A stretch of 64,000 nt of DNA from Candidatus Melainabacteria bacterium. Lineage in GTDB: Bacteria > Cyanobacteriota > Vampirovibrionia > Obscuribacterales > Obscuribacteraceae. Where the stretch lies: positions 1-64,000 of the forward strand of contig JACRFZ010000002.1 of NCBI GenBank assembly GCA_016212515.1, read 5' to 3'. The position numbers and the translations under genes were made by a program. Shown piece by piece: positions 61,593-64,000 of this stretch. The first letter of the stretch is position 1. The number at the start of each line of letters is the position of its first letter. The notes under the pieces were generated by a model. That model was given only the letters and a program-made list of their open reading frames with translations. It was not told the DNA's origin and did not search any database.

Positions 61593-62744
61593 CTACTGAC
61601 TGGCGGCCACAGCACAACACTTAATACAAAAGGCAAGGGCCTGCCACTCCGCCCAATATGGATCCGCCCCCTGCTGCCGGTCTACAACGCCGCCAGAAAG
61701 ACGCGCAGGCAGTTGCTTCTTTGCCAGGTCTGGCAGGTCTAGCAGAAACTCTCCAACCTGCTCGCAAGAAAGAACCTGTTCAAAATCACCAAGATGCATA
61801 TCGTCAAAGGCAATGAAACTGACATGTCCACCATGCTCAGGGGCAAGAAGCCTGACCGGATGAGCCGTCCCGCTCGACCGGCTGATGGTTTTAAATGAAG
61901 CCTCAAAAGGTACCAGAGGATCATCTTTGGCGGCAATTATCAAAGCCGGGCACTGAATGTCGGAAAGACAGCGCATGGCACTGGCCCCGTGATAGTAAGA
62001 GGCAGCTCCGTCGTAACCGGCATCCACTGCCGTAAAGTAATTATCAAACTCCCGCAGAGTCTTGATACCGGCCAGGCGCTGCATATCAAACTTGCCTGGA
62101 AAGAGTTTCTCTTTTGCGCGAATTTTCCGCTTCAAACCAAGGAGGAAATTAAGCTCGTAGAGTCTGTTTACGCCAGTTTCAATAGCGCTGACCGAGGCAT
62201 CCAATTCAATGGGCGGGGAGACAGCCACCACTCCATCCAGCAGCCGGGAATTAAGTCGTCCCAACTCTCCGGCCGCCTTCAGCACCATATTGCCGCCAAG
62301 GCTGAAACCGCAAGCAAAGACTGTTTTATAGCCGTAGTCATTCCGCAGTTGCTTAACCACAGCCACCAAGTCGTCACTTAAGCCGGCGTTATAGAGAGTC
62401 TGGGATAGCGAAAGAGTTCCTTCGCAGTTTCTCATATTCATGCGAAAGACCGAAAAGCCCGCAGCCAAAGCCTTTTTGCAGAGTCCCTGGACATAAGAGG
62501 CCTGGGCGGAACTTTCGAGCCCATGCACGATAACCATGAGCGCGCTCTCACCAGGCAGCTTACCGGGTCCGGCTTCATGTAAGTATCCCGTTACGTAGTT
62601 TCCCGGGGCGACCTCGATAGTTAGCTTACTACAATCAGATGCAGGCAGTTGAGCACGAAGCCGGAAAATAGGCGCAATGGTCATCAGGTGCCCGTTTCGC
62701 AGGCCCGGAGCAGGGACAAATGCTTTAGTTTTGTACTCCGTCAC
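61593..62744 (-). CDS. YheT-type alpha/beta hydrolase
   Basis: This is a 383-residue hydrolase of the YheT/ABHD1-3 group. The nucleophile is S148 in GFSLGGNM; acid and base are in IIAAKDDPLVP and APEHGGHVSF. NGHLMTIAPI near residues 17-26 and VHGLESSAQASYV are family hallmarks. The C-terminus extends about 40 residues beyond the usual fold and contains four Cys-like CIKCC; this tail runs up to the repeat array. It starts at GTG with GGAG 5 bases away. Substrates are probably esters or lipids. Confidence 0.88.
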   Translation of the reverse strand: MTEYKTKAFVPAPGLRNGHLMTIAPIFRLRAQLPASDCSKLTIEVAPGNYVTGYLHEAGPGKLPGESALMVIVHGLESSAQASYVQGLCKKALAAGFSVFRMNMRNCEGTLSLSQTLYNAGLSDDLVAVVKQLRNDYGYKTVFACGFSLGGNMVLKAAGELGRLNSRLLDGVVAVSPPIELDASVSAIETGVNRLYELNFLLGLKRKIRAKEKLFPGKFDMQRLAGIKTLREFDNYFTAVDAGYDGAASYYHGASAMRCLSDIQCPALIIAAKDDPLVPFEASFKTISRSSGTAHPVRLLAPEHGGHVSFIAFDDMHLGDFEQVLSCEQVGEFLLDLPDLAKKQLPARLSGGVVDRQQGADPYWAEWQALAFCIKCCAVAASQ

Positions 62745-62810
62745 ATCTACTCCGGTCGCATATAAAACAAGCTAGATACAGTTTATACACGGGATTTTCA
62801 CGCCGCTTGC

Positions 62811-62816
62811 TATAAT
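62811..62816 (+). promoter_or_regulatory. Possible -10 element upstream of small membrane protein/lipoprotein
   Basis: A perfect TATAAT lies 40 bases before the small ORF at 62856. No good -35 hexamer is seen. Confidence 0.35.
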
Positions 62817-62855
62817 GAAATAGCATATTTACGGGCTTTAGCAGAATCAATCATT

Positions 62856-62966
62856 ATGCTATCCGAAGGCGAACCAGCATTTTTTGGAATGTTTTTGATT
62901 TTTGCTCTTCTGGTTTTACTGGGAGTGGCACAAAACACTGGTGTTCTGCCACCCTTGCATTACTGA
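62856..62966 (+). CDS. 36-residue membrane peptide
   Basis: An ATG opens a 36-codon frame ending TGA. The product is short and acidic at the N-terminus, then one hydrophobic helix (FFGMFLIFALLVLLGVA) and a polar tail. No strong ribosome site is visible. The lipoprotein starts 17 bases after its stop, so it could be a co-translated leader or a small membrane protein. It is too short to assign. Confidence 0.35.
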   Translation: MLSEGEPAFFGMFLIFALLVLLGVAQNTGVLPPLHY

Positions 62967-62983
62967 CAAGAGGCCGGATTCCC

Positions 62984-63385
62984 GTGTATAAACGCCTTGT
63001 GCCTCTATTTCTTGCCCTCTTCAGCATCTGCGCTTTTGCTTGCGGTTGCACAACGGAAGGTGGCGATATGGCTCTCACTCAAAATGTTCGCCTGGAGATG
63101 GTGGACTGGCACATAGCCGGTCTCTGGGTGATCAACTGTCCGGTTTGCTGGCTGAGAGTCTATAACTACAATAACGTACCCATCCACGATGTCACTTTGA
63201 GCTATGTCACCTATGACTTCGACGGTAAGCCGCTGGACAAGGGCACCTTCGTCATTGACGGCACTGTGCCGCCATCCAATATCAAAAACTTCATTGAGCA
63301 ATACATAGGTCTGGTCAGTCTGGAGAGCGACAAACTCTCAATCAAACTGGAAAGTGTCAAAGGCGGCGAAGGCGGCGCACACTAG
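62984..63385 (+). CDS. Putative lipoprotein
   Basis: This is a 133-residue protein with a lipoprotein-type signal (LVPLFLALFSICAFACGC, basic N-terminus, cysteine around residues 20-22) and a mature domain that is mainly beta (LRVYNYNNVPIHDVTLSYVTYDF). This resembles small FxLYD/beta-sandwich domains. It starts at GTG with GAGG upstream. The 17-base repeat array begins 11 bases after its stop. Confidence 0.65.
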   Translation: MYKRLVPLFLALFSICAFACGCTTEGGDMALTQNVRLEMVDWHIAGLWVINCPVCWLRVYNYNNVPIHDVTLSYVTYDFDGKPLDKGTFVIDGTVPPSNIKNFIEQYIGLVSLESDKLSIKLESVKGGEGGAH

Positions 63386-63396
63386 CAGTCAGACTT

Positions 63397-63545
63397 CGCT
63401 GGAAGTCGTCCGGCGCTGGAAGTCGTCCGGTGCTGGAAGTCGTCCGGCGCTGGAAGTCAGCCGGCGCTGGCAGTCGTCCGGCGCTGGAAGTCAGCCGGCG
63501 CTGGCAGTCGTCCGGCGCGGGAAGTCGTCCGGCGCTGGCAATCAG
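63397..63545. repeat. 17-base tandem repeat after the lipoprotein gene
   Basis: Eight full 17-base copies of CGCTGG(A/C)AGTC(G/A)(T/G)CCGG, plus a partial ninth, start 11 bases after the lipoprotein stop. Variants alternate in the middle of the array. No coding frame is supported across it. Confidence 0.95.
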
Positions 63546-63595
63546 AACCTCGGTCGACAACAGAAGTCCGCCGACCATTAAAATCCAAGACCGGT

Positions 63596-63766
63596 TCAAT
63601 AGTTGTGTTCGGTTTCTTTGAAGGCAGAGCGCCAGACAACGTAAGCGATGATGCCGTAGAGAACACAAAGAATCGCGAAGGTCACCATCGGCATCTTCTG
63701 ATAGATGCGCGCGAACGGACGAACGATGAAGTCTATGAGAAATAGTCCTACTGCTGTTCCTGGCAT
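63596..63766 (-). CDS. Small membrane protein (56 residues)
   Basis: On the minus strand an ATG at 63766 with AAGGAGG about 10 bases upstream encodes 56 residues: a short hydrophobic start (GLFLIDFIVRPF), then a basic turn, a membrane helix (MVTFAILCVLYGIIAYVVW) and a charged end (RSAFKETEHNY). The ribosome site, hydrophobic profile and clean ends support a real gene. Confidence 0.65.
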   Translation of the reverse strand: MPGTAVGLFLIDFIVRPFARIYQKMPMVTFAILCVLYGIIAYVVWRSAFKETEHNY

Positions 63767-63882
63767 ATGGCTATCGCCTCCTTGCTGAGAACATTATATG
63801 CAAGGAGATTTTTTGTGGGAGCAGTATGATCAAAGGTTTACAAGAGGCGATTTATTTCGCTCTCATATAAGTCGGCGCTCAG

Positions 63883-63999
63883 CTAGTGACGCCAGTATTT
63901 ATGACTACGAATCCACCGAGCAGCCAGGCTGGGTGAGATCAAGTCGGGATTGAGAATAAGGAATACACCGATTAGAAGAAAGAGAGTCAGCCCGGCTGA
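63883..63999 (-). CDS. Small membrane protein, C-terminal part
   Basis: A minus-strand frame runs from the right edge to TAG at 63883. The 38 visible residues are SAGLTLFLLIGVFLILNPDL then SPSLAARWIRSHKYWRH: a membrane helix followed by a basic cytoplasmic-type tail. It is the end of a gene that begins outside the window. It lies 116 bases upstream of the 56-residue gene in the same direction. Confidence 0.6.
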   Translation of the reverse strand, partial: SAGLTLFLLIGVFLILNPDLISPSLAARWIRSHKYWRH

Positions 64000-64000
64000 C

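Noticed and set aside
63397-63545. Possible coding repeat
   Set aside because: The 17-base period shifts the frame each unit, and the flanking genes stop before it.
1-64000. tRNA, rRNA or transposase genes
   Set aside because: I looked for characteristic motifs and saw none, though weak or partial RNA genes could be missed by eye.

Overview
The window looks like the chromosome of a Gram-negative-type bacterium of moderate GC. It encodes a TolC/MacAB-type tripartite exporter, Tat and Sec signal peptides, a lipoprotein, two-component signalling, eukaryote-like Ser/Thr kinases, many TPR and low-complexity secreted proteins and a phosphofructokinase of the pyrophosphate type. Frequent GTG/TTG starts and long Gly- or Ser-rich secreted proteins fit a member of the Vampirovibrionia (Melainabacteria), perhaps Obscuribacterales. 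That assignment is an inference from style, since no rRNA or other marker gene is present. I see no tRNA, rRNA, CRISPR array, complete insertion sequence or prophage.

Layout. 1-2.4 kb: end of a Sel1-like repeat gene, a Gly-rich orphan and an MFS transporter. 2.5-9.2 kb: a tight plus-strand operon of outer-membrane channel, adaptor, permease, ATPase, secreted protein and methyltransferase. It is followed by the antisense relic of another methyltransferase (9.2-9.5 kb). 9.5-14.9 kb: an orphan gene, a minus-strand set (GIY-YIG-like protein, thioredoxin-like protein, ketopantoate reductase, LOG-family hydrolase) and a PPi-type phosphofructokinase ending in a clear terminator. 15.4-21.3 kb: secreted protein, 1000-residue polytopic membrane protein and a second MFS carrier. 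21.2-25.2 kb: minus-strand genes including a papain-like cysteine peptidase with exact papain spacing of Gln, Cys and His, preceded by a poly-Gly protein. 25.4-30.1 kb: two tandem paralogous transmembrane Ser/Thr kinases with C-terminal leucine-rich-like regions, then ychF. 31.4-33.9 kb: secreted Gly/Met-rich protein and an MprF-type aminoacyl-phosphatidylglycerol synthase.

33.9-41.3 kb looks like an accessory island. It holds short AT-richer orphan genes resembling stand-alone immunity or DUF4304-like proteins, a PhoD phosphatase behind a GTPase-like gene that has lost its P-loop, and at least one gene broken by an in-frame TAA. 41.5-52.1 kb: aldo/keto reductase, RMD1/DUF155-like protein, a secreted TPR protein with HEVGH, a TPR protein, a protein with repeated LE..V.G motifs, a glycerophosphodiesterase, and a minus-strand signalling operon (repeat-tailed protein, permuted NlpC/P60-like protein, response regulator, CHASE3-PAS histidine kinase). 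52.5-59.6 kb: PATAN/DUF4388 protein with a degenerate GGDEF domain, a DCC protein, sulfurtransferase, a large TPR protein and small secreted proteins. 60.7-64 kb: an orphan AbiEi/DUF6088-like antitoxin, YheT-type hydrolase, lipoprotein and three small membrane-protein genes.

A recurring feature is short-period minisatellites lying at or just beyond stop codons (17 bp at 54.64 kb, 23 bp at 61.42 kb, 17 bp at 63.40 kb), plus an AAAC tetranucleotide tract at 42.49 kb. The most promising leads are the papain-like protein with its poly-Gly partner, the GTPase-like protein without a P-loop, the degenerate GGDEF/PATAN protein and the decaying immunity-like island.
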